64,000 nt of DNA from Streptomyces antimycoticus (GCF_005405925.1 NZ_BJHV01000001.1:5208001-5272000), one strand, 5' to 3'; positions 28,570-38,045 are shown, counted from the stretch's first letter. Translations and numbers: made by a program. The notes: generated from the letters alone by a model not told the origin.

Positions 28570-30093
28570 CTATGCCGCCGGGGCCTCCTGTGAAGATCGT
28601 TCAGCCCTGCTGAGCAGGAGCGCGGCCAGCAGCCCGCCCGCCAGCACGGCCGCCGCGCCGACGAGCTGGCTGGTCTCCAGCCCAGAGGAGAAGGCGTCCG
28701 TGACGGCCGCCCGGTCCCCGGGGGTACGGGCCGCGGCGAGGGCGGCCGGGAGCGAACCGGCTCCGGCGGCGGCCGCGGGCAGCAGCGAGCTGAAGCGGGA
28801 GTTGAGCACCGCGCCGAGGACGGCCACGCCGAGCCCGTTGCCGAACTCGGTGAGGGTCCCGTTGACCCCCGCGCCCACACCCGCCTTCTCCGGGGGGATG
28901 GCCGACATGATGGCGTTCGCCATCGCGGGCATGGCGAGCGCGATCCCGGCCCCCATCACCACCAGTCCCAGCAGCATTCCGCCATAGCCGTCCGCGCCGA
29001 GGACCGCGATGAGCGCGAGGCCGACCGCGAGCAGCCCCATACCGCTCACGATCGTCAGCGGCGTCCCGAGCTTCGGCAGCAGCCGGGCGCCGACCCCGGT
29101 GAGATTGAGCGCCACGATCACCAGCGCGAGCGGCGCGGTGCGCAGCCCCGCGTCCAGCGCGTCGTAGCCGAGCACGAACTGCAGATGCTGCGTGAGCAGG
29201 AAGAGCGAACCGCCCATCCCGAAGGCGACGAGGATGCCGCCCGCGACGGCGCCCACGAAGCGGCGGTCCCTGAAGAAGTGCATGTCCAGCATCGGATACG
29301 GAATATGACGCTCCCACAGCGCGAAACCGGTCAGCACCACGACCCCGACGAAGGCGGACAGCAGCACCCGGACCGAGGTCCAGCCGTGGTCGGGCCCGGC
29401 GATGATCGCGTAGACGACTCCGGTCATACCGATGGTGGAGAGCACCGCGCCCAGCAGATCGGGCCGGTCGCCGACCGGGTCCTTGGACTCGGGCACCAGC
29501 CAGATCACGGCGATCAGCCCGAGCAGCGCGACCGGGATGTTGATCAGGAAGATCGAGCCCCACCAGAAGTGCTCCAGCAGCGCGCCTCCGATCAGCGGCC
29601 CGGCGGCGAAGCCGAGCGAGCTGACCGCGCCCCACAGGCCGATCGCCTTGGTCCGCTCGGTCTCGTCGAAGATCTGCACCACGACGGCGAGCGTCGTGGT
29701 CATCAGCAGCGCTCCGCCGACCCCCATGCCCGCGCGGGCGGCGATGAGCTGGCCGGCCCCCTGCGCCAGCGACGCGAACAGCGAGCCGACCCCGAACAGG
29801 GCGAGCCCCGCGACCAGCATCTTCTTACGGCCGTAGCGGTCCGCGGCATTGCCCGCGGTGAGCAGCAGCCCCGACTGGACCAGCGAATAGGCGCTGATCA
29901 TCCACTGGATCTCGGCGGTGCTCGCGTCCATCTCCCGGGCTAGGGAGGGGACCGCGACATTGAGGATCGTGTTGTCCAGCAACACGGTGAGCTGGGCGAG
30001 GCAGATCACGGCGAGGATCAGCCAGCGCTGTGGATGACCACCCGGGGACGGGCCGGGTGGAGCGGAGGCGGCGTCGGCGGTCGAAACCGTCAT
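28570..30093 (-). CDS. DHA2-family MFS multidrug exporter
   Basis: A 507-aa 14-helix drug:proton antiporter (EmrB/QacA type). Helix 1 carries LTVLLDNTILNVAVPSL with the family's acidic LD motif, motif A appears as GNAADRYGRKKML, and motif C as GAVSSLGFAAGPLIGGAL. The ATG at 30093 has GGAG 6 bases upstream. It is first in an operon with a TetR-family repressor. Exported compound unknown. Confidence 0.95.
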   Translation of the reverse strand: MTVSTADAASAPPGPSPGGHPQRWLILAVICLAQLTVLLDNTILNVAVPSLAREMDASTAEIQWMISAYSLVQSGLLLTAGNAADRYGRKKMLVAGLALFGVGSLFASLAQGAGQLIAARAGMGVGGALLMTTTLAVVVQIFDETERTKAIGLWGAVSSLGFAAGPLIGGALLEHFWWGSIFLINIPVALLGLIAVIWLVPESKDPVGDRPDLLGAVLSTIGMTGVVYAIIAGPDHGWTSVRVLLSAFVGVVVLTGFALWERHIPYPMLDMHFFRDRRFVGAVAGGILVAFGMGGSLFLLTQHLQFVLGYDALDAGLRTAPLALVIVALNLTGVGARLLPKLGTPLTIVSGMGLLAVGLALIAVLGADGYGGMLLGLVVMGAGIALAMPAMANAIMSAIPPEKAGVGAGVNGTLTEFGNGLGVAVLGAVLNSRFSSLLPAAAAGAGSLPAALAAARTPGDRAAVTDAFSSGLETSQLVGAAAVLAGGLLAALLLSRAERSSQEAPAA

Positions 30094-30139
30094 GGGGACT
30101 CCAGGCAGAGGCTTCAACGGTGTATGACGATGTGGTTGC

Positions 30140-30175
30140 TGTACACCGTACAAGCATGGCTGTACGGCGTACAGC
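30140..30175. promoter_or_regulatory. Two TetR-type operators, TGTAC-ACC-GTACA and GCTGTAC-GGC-GTACAGC
   Basis: The inverted repeats at 30140-30152 and 30159-30175 share the core TGTAC-N3-GTACA and their centres are 21 bp apart, two helical turns. They lie 47-82 bp upstream of the MFS start, ideal for cooperative repression by the TetR protein of the same operon. Confidence 0.7.
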
Positions 30176-30201
30176 GAATTGCCGTCCACACGCCGCACGC
30201 G

Positions 30202-30247
30202 CGTACGGGCCGGTGGCCAGGGGGAAACCCGGCCACCGGCCCGTACG
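30202..30247 (-). terminator. Terminator of the two-component/glycosyltransferase operon
   Basis: Seventeen-base perfect arms (30202-30218 and 30231-30247) with a 12-base loop, 16 bp beyond the GT39 stop at 30263. Confidence 0.85.
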
Positions 30248-30262
30248 TACGGGACTCCTGCG

Positions 30263-32779
30263 TCAGTCGAAGAGCGTCCAGGACGCCGAGGACGCCGACG
30301 ACTTCGAGGACGTCGAGGACGTCTGTGTCAGGTCATAGAGCGTGGTGCTGCCCACGGTGACCTTCTTGTAGGTGGCCTCGATCCAGGAGGTGATCTGGGA
30401 CGAGGTCCCCTGGCCGCCACCCGGCCCGCCGCCCATACCGGTGCCCGAGGAGATGAAGTAGTGGATCTTGCCCTGCTTCACATACTCCTTGAACTGGGCG
30501 AGCGTCGGGGACGGGTCGCTGCCGTTGAAGCCGCCGATGGCCATCACGGGCTTCTGGGTGGCGAGTTGATAGCTCGCGGCGTTCTGGGAGCCGATCGCCG
30601 CGGCCGCCCAGGTGTAGTCGTCGGCGTTCTTCTCCAGCTTCGCCTCCGTCTTGGCGTCGACCTGCTGACCGTCGAGCAGTCCGCCCATGCCGCCGCCGCG
30701 CCGGCCGCCCTCGCCCATGCCGCCGCCACCGGGCAGCATGCCCGGTCGGCCGTTCTGCCCCTGGCCCTGACCCTGCCCCTGGGCATTGCCCTTACCGTTC
30801 TGCGGAGACTGGCCGCCGCCCGGGAAACCGCCGCCGGGGAAGCCGTTCTGACCCCCCGACTGACCGCCGCCGGTGCCCCCGCCCGGCATGCCCTGCCGAC
30901 CGCCCTGCCCCTGACCTTGCTGCCCCTGACCCTGCTGGCCCTGGCCACCCTGTTGATTGCCCTGGCCCTGCACCTGCCGGCCCGCGCCCTGGCGTCCGTT
31001 CTGCATCCCCGGCGGGCCGCCCATCCGGCCGCCGCCACCGGGGCCGCCCATACCGCCCGCCACCGACGGACCGGCCGTCACGATGGAGCCGCGCTTCGGG
31101 GTGTCCACCGTGTTGAGCGTGTACGCGACCGGCCCGGCCAGCCCCGCCGCGAGGCCGAGGCCCGCCGCGGCCAGCGCCGCCTTCCGGCCGAGGCGCGCCG
31201 TCAACAGCAGTCCGGCCGCCGCCACGAGTCCGCCGATCAGCACCGCCCAGCGCAGCCAGGGGTGCCAGTCCGCCGACCGCCCCAGCAGCACGTACGACAT
31301 ATAGGCGGTCATCGCGACCGTGACGGCCAGCACCGCCGAGGCCGCCGACCCCGCCCGGCCGCCTTCGTTCCGCCGCTCCCACAGCAGCGCCGCGCCCATG
31401 CCCACGACCGCCGCGATATAGGGCGCCAGGGCGATGTTGTAGTACTGGTGGAAGATCCCGGACATGAAGCTGAAGGTGGCGAACGTCATCAGCAGCGCCC
31501 CGCCCCACACCAGGAAGGCCGCGCGCCGGGTGTCGGTGCGCCCCGCCCGCCAGGTCAGCCAGATCCCGGCCGCCAGCAGGATGAACGCCGCGGGCAGCAG
31601 CCAGGCGATTTGACCCCCCATGTCGGAGCCGAAGAGCCGGTCGATCCCGGTCTCGCCCCACCTGCCACCACCGCCACCGCCGCCACCCGGGCCGCCCCCG
31701 CCGACGCTGCCGGTCTCATTGCCGTTGATCCGGCCCAGCCCGTTGTAGCCGAAGGTCAGCTCCAGGAAGCTGTTGTGCTGCGAGCCGCCGATGTACGGAC
31801 GCGAGGACGCCGGCCACAGCTCGACGATCGCGACCCACCAGCCGCCGGAAACCACCATGGCGAGCCCCGCGAGCAGCAGTTGCCCGATCCGCCGGCCGAA
31901 CTTCGCCGGGGCGCACACCGCGTACACCACCGCGAGCGGCGGCAGGATCAGCCACGCCTGCAGGGTCTTGGTGAGGAAGCCGAGGCCGAAGCAGACCCCC
32001 GCGAGCAACAGCCACTTGGTGCGGGCGTCCTCCAGCGCGCGCAGCACGCAGTAGACGGCCGAGACCATGAGCAGACACAGCAGCGCGTCGGGGTTGTTGA
32101 AGCGGAACATCAGCGCCGCGACCGGGGTGACCGCGAGCGCCGCGCCCGCGATAAGCCCGGCGGCCGCGCTGAACCTGCGCCGTACGGCCGCGTACAGCAC
32201 CCCGACCGTCGCGACGCCCATGAGCGCCTCGGGGACGAGGACCGCCCAGGAGGAGAGGCCGAAGAGCCGCACCGACAGGGCCATCGGCCACAGCGCGGCC
32301 GGGGGCTTGTCGACGGTGATGGAGTTCGCGGCGTCGGAGGAGCCGAAGAAGAACGCCTTCCAGCTCTCGCTGCCCGCCTGTACGGCCGCCGAGTAGAACT
32401 GGTTGGCGTAGGCGGACGCGCCCAGGCTCCACAGATAGAGCACGGTGGTCGCGGCCAGCAGGGCCCACAGGGCGGGCCGCGCCCAGCGCGGGTCCTCCGG
32501 CCGTCCCCGCCAGACCCGCGTCAGGCGCGAACCGCCGGTGGCCTGGGGCCGCGCCGCCTGCCGCCCGTCCATGGCCGCCGGGGTCGCCGGGGTCGCCGGG
32601 GTCGCCGGGGTCGCCGGGGCCGCCGGAGCCACCTGGGTCGCCGGAGCCACCTGGCCTGCCGGGATCGCCGAGGCCGCCAGGGGCTGGGGAGGCTGCGGGG
32701 GAGCCGGCAGCTGCGAGGCCGCCGGGCGCTGCGGGGGCGGGGGTCCGGCGTCCCGGCTGCCGTGGTCGTACGTCGTCAT
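30263..32779 (-). CDS. GT39-family (ArnT-like) membrane glycosyltransferase with Gly/Gln-rich insertion
   Basis: An 838-aa polytopic enzyme that transfers a sugar from a polyprenyl-phosphate donor on the outer face of the membrane. After a Pro/Ala-rich cytoplasmic leader of about 90 residues, helix 1 is followed by the first loop with AYANQFYSAAVQAGSESWKAF and DKPPAALWPMAL, the acidic/aromatic catalytic loop of the family. Around 11 helices follow. Residues about 575-700 are a Gly/Gln/Arg-Met-rich low-complexity stretch, then an extracellular domain (TWAAAAIGSQNAASYQLA...PVMAIGGFNGSDPSPTLAQFKEYV). The ATG overlaps the stop of the upstream GT2-GtrA gene (ATGA), so they are translated together. 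Target is probably a cell-wall or secreted glycoconjugate. Confidence 0.92.
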   Translation of the reverse strand: MTTYDHGSRDAGPPPPQRPAASQLPAPPQPPQPLAASAIPAGQVAPATQVAPAAPATPATPATPATPAAMDGRQAARPQATGGSRLTRVWRGRPEDPRWARPALWALLAATTVLYLWSLGASAYANQFYSAAVQAGSESWKAFFFGSSDAANSITVDKPPAALWPMALSVRLFGLSSWAVLVPEALMGVATVGVLYAAVRRRFSAAAGLIAGAALAVTPVAALMFRFNNPDALLCLLMVSAVYCVLRALEDARTKWLLLAGVCFGLGFLTKTLQAWLILPPLAVVYAVCAPAKFGRRIGQLLLAGLAMVVSGGWWVAIVELWPASSRPYIGGSQHNSFLELTFGYNGLGRINGNETGSVGGGGPGGGGGGGGRWGETGIDRLFGSDMGGQIAWLLPAAFILLAAGIWLTWRAGRTDTRRAAFLVWGGALLMTFATFSFMSGIFHQYYNIALAPYIAAVVGMGAALLWERRNEGGRAGSAASAVLAVTVAMTAYMSYVLLGRSADWHPWLRWAVLIGGLVAAAGLLLTARLGRKAALAAAGLGLAAGLAGPVAYTLNTVDTPKRGSIVTAGPSVAGGMGGPGGGGRMGGPPGMQNGRQGAGRQVQGQGNQQGGQGQQGQGQQGQGQGGRQGMPGGGTGGGQSGGQNGFPGGGFPGGGQSPQNGKGNAQGQGQGQGQNGRPGMLPGGGGMGEGGRRGGGMGGLLDGQQVDAKTEAKLEKNADDYTWAAAAIGSQNAASYQLATQKPVMAIGGFNGSDPSPTLAQFKEYVKQGKIHYFISSGTGMGGGPGGGQGTSSQITSWIEATYKKVTVGSTTLYDLTQTSSTSSKSSASSASWTLFD

Positions 32780-34117
32780 CGGTTGTCGTTCCTCAAGTCG
32801 TCGGTGGTGGCGCCGCTGTCCGACGGGAAGACCCAGGCCCGGAAGAGCAGGAAGCGCAGAACGGTCGCAGCGAGGTTCGCCGCGATCAGCACGGCCAGTT
32901 CGGTGCCGTGCGCGGCGGTGCCGGGGCGGCGGTGCCGGGGGCGGCGTCCAGAGCGGCGAGGGAGCCGCTGGTCAGCACGAGGCCGATGCCGAAGACGACC
33001 AGCCCCTGGGCCTGGTGGCGCATCGCGCGGTCCCGGCCCCGCACCCGAAGGTGAGCCTCCGGTTGGCCGCGGTGTTGCCGAGCGCCGACAGCAGCAGCGC
33101 CAGCGCGTTGGCCACCTGCGGGCCGGTGCCCAGCCGGAAGAGCGAGTACAGCAGCAGATAGACCAGCGTGCTCAGCGCGCCGACCACGCAGAATCCGACG
33201 AGCTGGCGGGCCAGCCCCTTCGGCACCCCGCTCAGCTCGCGGTCGCGCGGATCGTCGCCGAACGGACGGCGCACCCGGTCGAGCGGCAGCGCACCGGTGG
33301 CCAGCGCGCGCCCCACCCGCCACACTCCTCTGAGGTCCTCCGTGGCCGTCTTCACGATGTGGACCGTGCTGTTGGGGTCGTCGACCCAGTCCACCGGCAC
33401 CTCGTGGATGCGCAGCCCGGCCCGCTCGGCGAGCACCAGCATCTCGGTGTCGAAGAACCAGCCCGTGTCCTCGACCAACGGCAGCAGCCGCTCCGCGACG
33501 TCCTTACGGATCGCTTTGAAACCGCACTGGGCGTCGGAGAAGCGGGCGGCCAGGCTGCCGCGCAGGATCAGGTTGTACGCCCGCGAGATGAACTCCCGCT
33601 TGGGCCCGCGCACCACGCGTGAGCTGCGCGCCAGCCGCGATCCGATCGCCAGGTCGGAGTGACCGGAGATCAGCGGGGCGACCAGCGGCAGCAGCGCCTT
33701 GAGATCCGTGGACAGATCGACGTCCATATAGGCGAGCACGGGCGCCTCGGACAGCGACCACACGGTGCGCAGCGCCCGCCCACGCCCCTTCTGCTCCAGC
33801 CGGACCGCCGTCACCTCCTCGATGGACTCGTCCAGGTGGGCCGCGAGCTCGGGCGTGCGGTCCGTGCTGGCGTTGTCGGCGATGGTGATCCGGAAGCCGT
33901 ACGGGAAGGTGCGGGCCAGATGGTCGTGGAGCCGTCGCACACACCGCTCGAGGTCCGCTTCCTCGTTGTAGACGGGGATGACGACGTCCAGCACCGGACG
34001 GCCGAGCTCGGCCATCACCGGCCCGCGCACGGGCAAGGTCTGCAGGGGTGTCTCGGGCGGAGCCCCGAGAGGGGTGTCGGTTCGCATGAGGTCGACAGTC
34101 GCGAGCCGCGCTGTCAC
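32776..34117 (-). pseudogene. GT2-GtrA fusion glycosyltransferase with two single-base frameshifts
   Basis: Would charge polyprenyl phosphate with a sugar (GT2 domain: DVVIPVYNEEADLERCVRRLHDHL, DNASTDRTPELA, and the DVDLSTD metal site) and flip it with a GtrA membrane domain (four helices). The first frame runs to NTAANRRLTFG, then loses one base at about 33043 and should continue VRGRDRAMRHQAQGLVVFGIGLVL; a second base is lost at about 32913, before GTELAVLIAANLAATVLRFLLFRAWVF. Restoring both bases gives 447 aa and a stop at 32776 that overlaps the GT39 ATG, the expected operon join. GTG 34117 overlaps the kinase stop. The pair with GT39 forms a complete sugar-transfer route. Confidence 0.88.
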
Positions 34118-36123
34118 GGCTGTGTGGTCAGCCTGTGGCCTGCCTGTGAGTCCGTTACGGCCTGGTGAACGGCTTGCTGACCGCCCCGGTGGACGAGCGG
34201 GTGGACGGGCGGGTGGACGGGCAGATGGACGCCGAACACGGTGCGCCCGGGAACGCTGTCCACCGTCACCTGCCCGTCGTGCGCGGCCACGACCGCGTGC
34301 ACGATGGCCAGGCCGAGCCCCGTACTGCCCGCGCCGCGGGAGCGCGAGGCGTCGCCGCGTGCGAACCGTTCGAAGACATGCGGCAGCAGTTCGGGCGGAA
34401 TGCCCGGACCGTCGTCCTCGATCTCCAGCGAGACGTACGAGGGCGGCTGGGGCGGGCCAAAGGCCCCGGCGGCGGCGCGGGCGGCCGCGTACGGCGATCC
34501 GTACGGCGGGGCGTATGGCGAGCCGCCGCCCTTACGGTGCCCACGGGGGCCACCGGTTCCGGGGGACATCTCTGCGGACACCCCGGACGACGGGCCAGGG
34601 GGGACCCCGTAGGACAGGCCGTACGGCGCCCCGTAAGACAAGCCGTGCGGCGCCAGATACGGCGAGGGGTACGGCGACGCCTGCGGCCCGCCCCACAGCA
34701 CCCGCGCCGTGACCGTGGTGCCGGCGGGGGTGTGCGTACGCGCGTTGGCGAGCAGATTGACCAGCACCTGGTGCAGCCGGGCGTCGTCACCGTGGACGAC
34801 CGCGGGTTCATCGGGCAGCTCCAGCCGCCACTCGTGGTCAGAGCCCACCGCCCGCGCGTCACTGACGGCGTCGACGACCAGCGGGGAGAGATCGACCTCC
34901 GCACATTCCAGGGGCCGGCCCGCGTCCAGCCGCGCCAGTAGCAGCAGATCCTCGACCAGCCCGGTCATCCGCCCGGCCTCGGACTCGACCCGGCCGAGGG
35001 CATGCCGGGTGTCGGGCCCGATCTCCTCCCGGCCGCGCCGGGTCAGCTCGGCGTAGCCGCGGATCGAGGCGAGCGGCGTACGGAGCTCATGGCTGGCGTC
35101 GGCGACGAACTGCCGCACCCGCGTCTCGCTCTCCTGGCGGGCCGCGAGCGCCGACTCCACATGGCCGAGCATGCGGTTGAGCGCCGCGCCCACCTGGCCG
35201 ACCTCGGTGCGCGGATCGGCCTCCGAGGCCGGAACGCGCTCGCGCAGCGCCACCTCGCCGCTGTGCAGGGGGAGTTCGGAGACTCGGGTCGCGGTCGCGG
35301 CCACCCGGCGCAGCGGGCGCAGCGAGATGCCGACCATCGCGGCCCCGGCGATCCCGGCCGCGACCAACCCGGCCGCGGCCACACAGAACTCGACCAGGAT
35401 GAGGGTGTTGACCGTCTCCTGGGTCTGGTCGAGCGGGAAGGCGAGGATGATGCCGCCTTCCCGGTGATCCCACTGGGCCACGGCCCGATAGCCGCCGAGG
35501 CCGGGCAGATCGATGGTGTGCACCTGTCCGTCCAAGGGGACGGCGGCGAGCGCCTTGTGCTGACCGCCGGTCAGGGAATCCACCCGGCTGTCGACGTCGA
35601 TGTCGTTCGTCATGGGCGAGTCATTGCTCTTGCCGGACGTGGAGATCTCCCCGCCCTGGCCGAAGCGTGCCCCGACCGTGCCGATGGGCTGACCGGGCGA
35701 GGCGACGAAGAGCACATCGTCCCGGGGGAGTTCGCCCGCCGGGCCCGGCTTGTTCAGGAACCGCCCGACCGATGCGCGCAGATCGTCGTCCACCTGGCCC
35801 TGGAGGTAGGACTGCAGGGCCAGGGTCGTGACCGTGCCGATCACCGCGCAGACCACCGCGATCAGCGCGACGGCCGAGACGACCAGACGGGTGCGCAGAG
35901 ACCAGGGACGGCGCCCACCCCGCTGAGCGCGCCGGGCGTGCGCCCACCCCTGCGCCGCTCCCACGCTCCGGGGCGACTCGGGGGCGGGGGTCGGGCCGGG
36001 GGCGGGGGTCGGCTCGGGGGCGGCGGGCATTTCGCCGGCACTAGGCGCCTCAGGGACACCAGGCGGCTCAGGGACACCAGGCGGCTCAGGGGCCCCGGAC
36101 GGCCGGAGCGGGGGGAGCGCCAC
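34114..36123 (-). CDS. Two-component sensor histidine kinase
   Basis: A 669-aa membrane kinase: Pro-rich cytoplasmic leader (residues 1-70), helix at about 80-105, extracellular sensor domain with GDEIS-like polar sequence, second helix (VEFCVAAAGLVAAGIAGAAMV), HAMP (LRPLRRVAATATRVSELPL), HisKA with phospho-acceptor His in FVADASHELRTPLASIRGYAELTRR, and HATPase with N-box NLLANARTHTP, G1 DDGPGIP and G2 GLGLAIVHAVV. An approximately 85-residue Pro/Tyr/Gly-rich insertion (about 34437-34692) splits the ATPase domain between N-box and G1, which is odd. GTG 36123 is 5 bp after the regulator stop; the stop overlaps the next gene (GTGA). Confidence 0.93.
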   Translation of the reverse strand: MALPPLRPSGAPEPPGVPEPPGVPEAPSAGEMPAAPEPTPAPGPTPAPESPRSVGAAQGWAHARRAQRGGRRPWSLRTRLVVSAVALIAVVCAVIGTVTTLALQSYLQGQVDDDLRASVGRFLNKPGPAGELPRDDVLFVASPGQPIGTVGARFGQGGEISTSGKSNDSPMTNDIDVDSRVDSLTGGQHKALAAVPLDGQVHTIDLPGLGGYRAVAQWDHREGGIILAFPLDQTQETVNTLILVEFCVAAAGLVAAGIAGAAMVGISLRPLRRVAATATRVSELPLHSGEVALRERVPASEADPRTEVGQVGAALNRMLGHVESALAARQESETRVRQFVADASHELRTPLASIRGYAELTRRGREEIGPDTRHALGRVESEAGRMTGLVEDLLLLARLDAGRPLECAEVDLSPLVVDAVSDARAVGSDHEWRLELPDEPAVVHGDDARLHQVLVNLLANARTHTPAGTTVTARVLWGGPQASPYPSPYLAPHGLSYGAPYGLSYGVPPGPSSGVSAEMSPGTGGPRGHRKGGGSPYAPPYGSPYAAARAAAGAFGPPQPPSYVSLEIEDDGPGIPPELLPHVFERFARGDASRSRGAGSTGLGLAIVHAVVAAHDGQVTVDSVPGRTVFGVHLPVHPPVHPLVHRGGQQAVHQAVTDSQAGHRLTTQP

Positions 36124-36128
36124 GGTGT

Positions 36129-36866
36129 CTACTCCCCGGGCTTGATCAGGTACCCGGCGCCACGCCGGGTGTGGATCATCGGGCTGTGCCCCGCATCGAT
36201 CTTGCGCCGCAGATACGAGATGTAGAGCTCGACCACGTTGGCCTGGCCGCCGAAGTCATAGCTCCAGACCCGGTCGAGGATCTGCGCCTTGCTGAGCACC
36301 CGGCGCGGATTACGCATGAGATAGCGCAGCAGCTCGAACTCGGTCGCGGTGAGATGGATCTCCCGGCCGCCGCGCGACACCTCATGGCTGTCCTCGTCCA
36401 GGATCAGATCGCCGACGGCCAGCACGGACTCGCTGCGCGCGGCCGCCGCCCCCGACCTGCGCAGCAGACCCCGCAGCCGGGCGACGACCTCCTCCAGGCT
36501 GAACGGCTTGGTGACGTAGTCGTCGCCGCCCGCCGTCAGCCCCGCGATCCGGTCCTCCACCGCGTCCCGCGCGGTCAGGAACAGCACCGGGACATCGGGC
36601 AGTTCGCGGCGCAGCCGCCCCAGCACCGTGAGCCCGTCCATATCGGGCAGCATGACGTCCAGGACCACCGCGTCCGGGCGCAGCTCACGGGTGATCCGGA
36701 TCGCCTCCGCGCCGTCGCCCGCGGTGCGCACCTCCCAGCCCTCGTAGCGCAGCGCCATCGACAGCAGGTCGGCGAGCGCCGACTCGTCGTCCACGACCAG
36801 CACCCGGACGGGGCTCCCGTCGGGGCGCAGCAGCTCGGTACGCCCGTGGGGCGAGGTCGGCATCAT
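36129..36866 (-). CDS. OmpR-family response regulator
   Basis: A 245-aa regulator with a receiver domain (VRVLVVDDESALADLLSMAL; phospho-acceptor Asp in PDAVVLDVMLPDMDG; Lys in DDYVTKPFS) and a winged-helix effector (EFELLRYLMRNPRRVLSKAQILDRVWSYDF...VELYISYLRRKID). The first of two adjacent ATGs (36866) is used, with GGAGG 9 bases upstream. It heads the operon regulator-kinase-GT2/GtrA-GT39. The 38-bp direct repeats just upstream (36995-37090) may be its binding region. Confidence 0.95.
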   Translation of the reverse strand: MMPTSPHGRTELLRPDGSPVRVLVVDDESALADLLSMALRYEGWEVRTAGDGAEAIRITRELRPDAVVLDVMLPDMDGLTVLGRLRRELPDVPVLFLTARDAVEDRIAGLTAGGDDYVTKPFSLEEVVARLRGLLRRSGAAAARSESVLAVGDLILDEDSHEVSRGGREIHLTATEFELLRYLMRNPRRVLSKAQILDRVWSYDFGGQANVVELYISYLRRKIDAGHSPMIHTRRGAGYLIKPGE

Positions 36867-36950
36867 GGGCCCTACCCTCCGGGCGGGTCCTGAGAGGTCG
36901 CTTTCGGCTGCCTGTGAATTACCTGAGAATCCTGTGGGGCCACGGAACAA

Positions 36951-37092
36951 CGGCGGAGACACGGAACAACGACGGGAACGCGGACCACCTGCGGGGGCCC
37001 GGAACACCCGCGGGGTCGCCGAAACACCCCCAGGGCCCGGAACACCCGCGGGGTCGCCGAAACACCCGCAGGGGCCCGGAACAACCTCAGGG
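36951..37092. repeat. GGAACA iterons and 38-bp tandem repeat in a divergent promoter region
   Basis: Units of 38-39 bp begin at 36995, 37033 and 37072 (GGGCCCGGAACACCCGCGGG...), preceded by shorter CGGAACAAC repeats from 36952. At least six GGAAC boxes occur in 140 bp, between the response regulator and the F420-type oxidoreductase. Confidence 0.75.
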
Positions 37093-37131
37093 ACACGGAA
37101 TAAGCGGAAGGACTCTCCGGCTTCCCCCTGT

Positions 37132-38010
37132 ATGAGTTCTCGTCCCGCACTTGGCAAGATCGGCGTCTGGACCGCGGCCCTGAAGACGGATTCCCTACCA
37201 TCAGAGCAGGTCAGCGAGGTGGCGGCCGAACTGGACGAGCTGGGGTACGGCGCCATCTGGCTCGGTGGCAACCCCAGCCCGGACCAGGCCGGTGTCCTGT
37301 TGGACGCCACCTCCCGGATCACCATCGCGACCGGAATCCTGAGTATCTGGGACCACGAGGCGGCTTATGTGGCCGAGCGCCACGCCGCGCTCAACGCGGC
37401 CCACGACGGCCGCTTCCTCCTCGGCCTCGGCGTGAGTCACAGCGCGCTCGCCGGTGAGCGCTATCGGCGTCCGTACACGGCGATGAAGGAGTACCTGACC
37501 GCGCTGGACTCCGCCCCGACCCCGGTCCCCACCTCCCAGCGGGTCCTGGCCGCCCTGGGCCCGAAGATGCTGGAGCTGTCCCGCGACCGCGCGACCGGCG
37601 CGCACCCGTACCTCGTCACTCCGGAGCACACCGCCAAGGCCCGCGACATCCTGGGGAAGGATTCCGTGCTCGCGCCGGAGCTGAAGGTCGTCCTCGACAC
37701 GGATCTGGACCGCGCCCGCGCCACGGCCCGCGGCTACCTCGCCCGCTATCTGGCGCTGCCCAACTACACCAACAACTTCCTGCGGCTGGGCTTCGAGGAC
37801 GCGGACTTCGCGGACGGCGGCAGCGACCGTCTCATCTCCGCCATGTTCGCCCTCGGCGACGCGGAGGTGATCCGGGCGCGCGTCGATGAGTTCCTGGCCG
37901 CGGGCGCGGACCATGTCGCGATCCAGGCGGTGACGGACAGCCCGTTGGCCGACGTCCCGCGCGCGGAGTGGCGCACGCTGGCCGAGGCACTGCCGCTGGA
38001 CAAGGGCTGA
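37132..38010 (+). CDS. LLM-class F420-dependent oxidoreductase (TIGR03620 type)
   Basis: A 292-aa TIM-barrel enzyme of the luciferase-like monooxygenase superfamily. It begins GKIGVWTAALKTDSLPSEQ and shows ELGYGAIWLGGNPSPDQ, TGILSIWDHEA and LGLGVSHSALAGERYRRPYTAMKEYL, the segments that bind F420 in actinobacterial LLM proteins. Length fits the short TIGR03620 subfamily. ATG 37132 starts the conserved part; the frame is open upstream through the repeats but without similarity. Redox partner is inferred as F420; the substrate is unknown. It is divergent from the two-component operon. Confidence 0.9.
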   Translation: MSSRPALGKIGVWTAALKTDSLPSEQVSEVAAELDELGYGAIWLGGNPSPDQAGVLLDATSRITIATGILSIWDHEAAYVAERHAALNAAHDGRFLLGLGVSHSALAGERYRRPYTAMKEYLTALDSAPTPVPTSQRVLAALGPKMLELSRDRATGAHPYLVTPEHTAKARDILGKDSVLAPELKVVLDTDLDRARATARGYLARYLALPNYTNNFLRLGFEDADFADGGSDRLISAMFALGDAEVIRARVDEFLAAGADHVAIQAVTDSPLADVPRAEWRTLAEALPLDKG

Positions 38011-38045
38011 CCTCCTAGCCCCTCAGCTCCCTCAGCCCTTCACCC

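Noticed and set aside
36995..37090. CRISPR array
   Set aside because: Units are tandem without unique spacers, only about 2.5 copies, and no cas gene is in the window.
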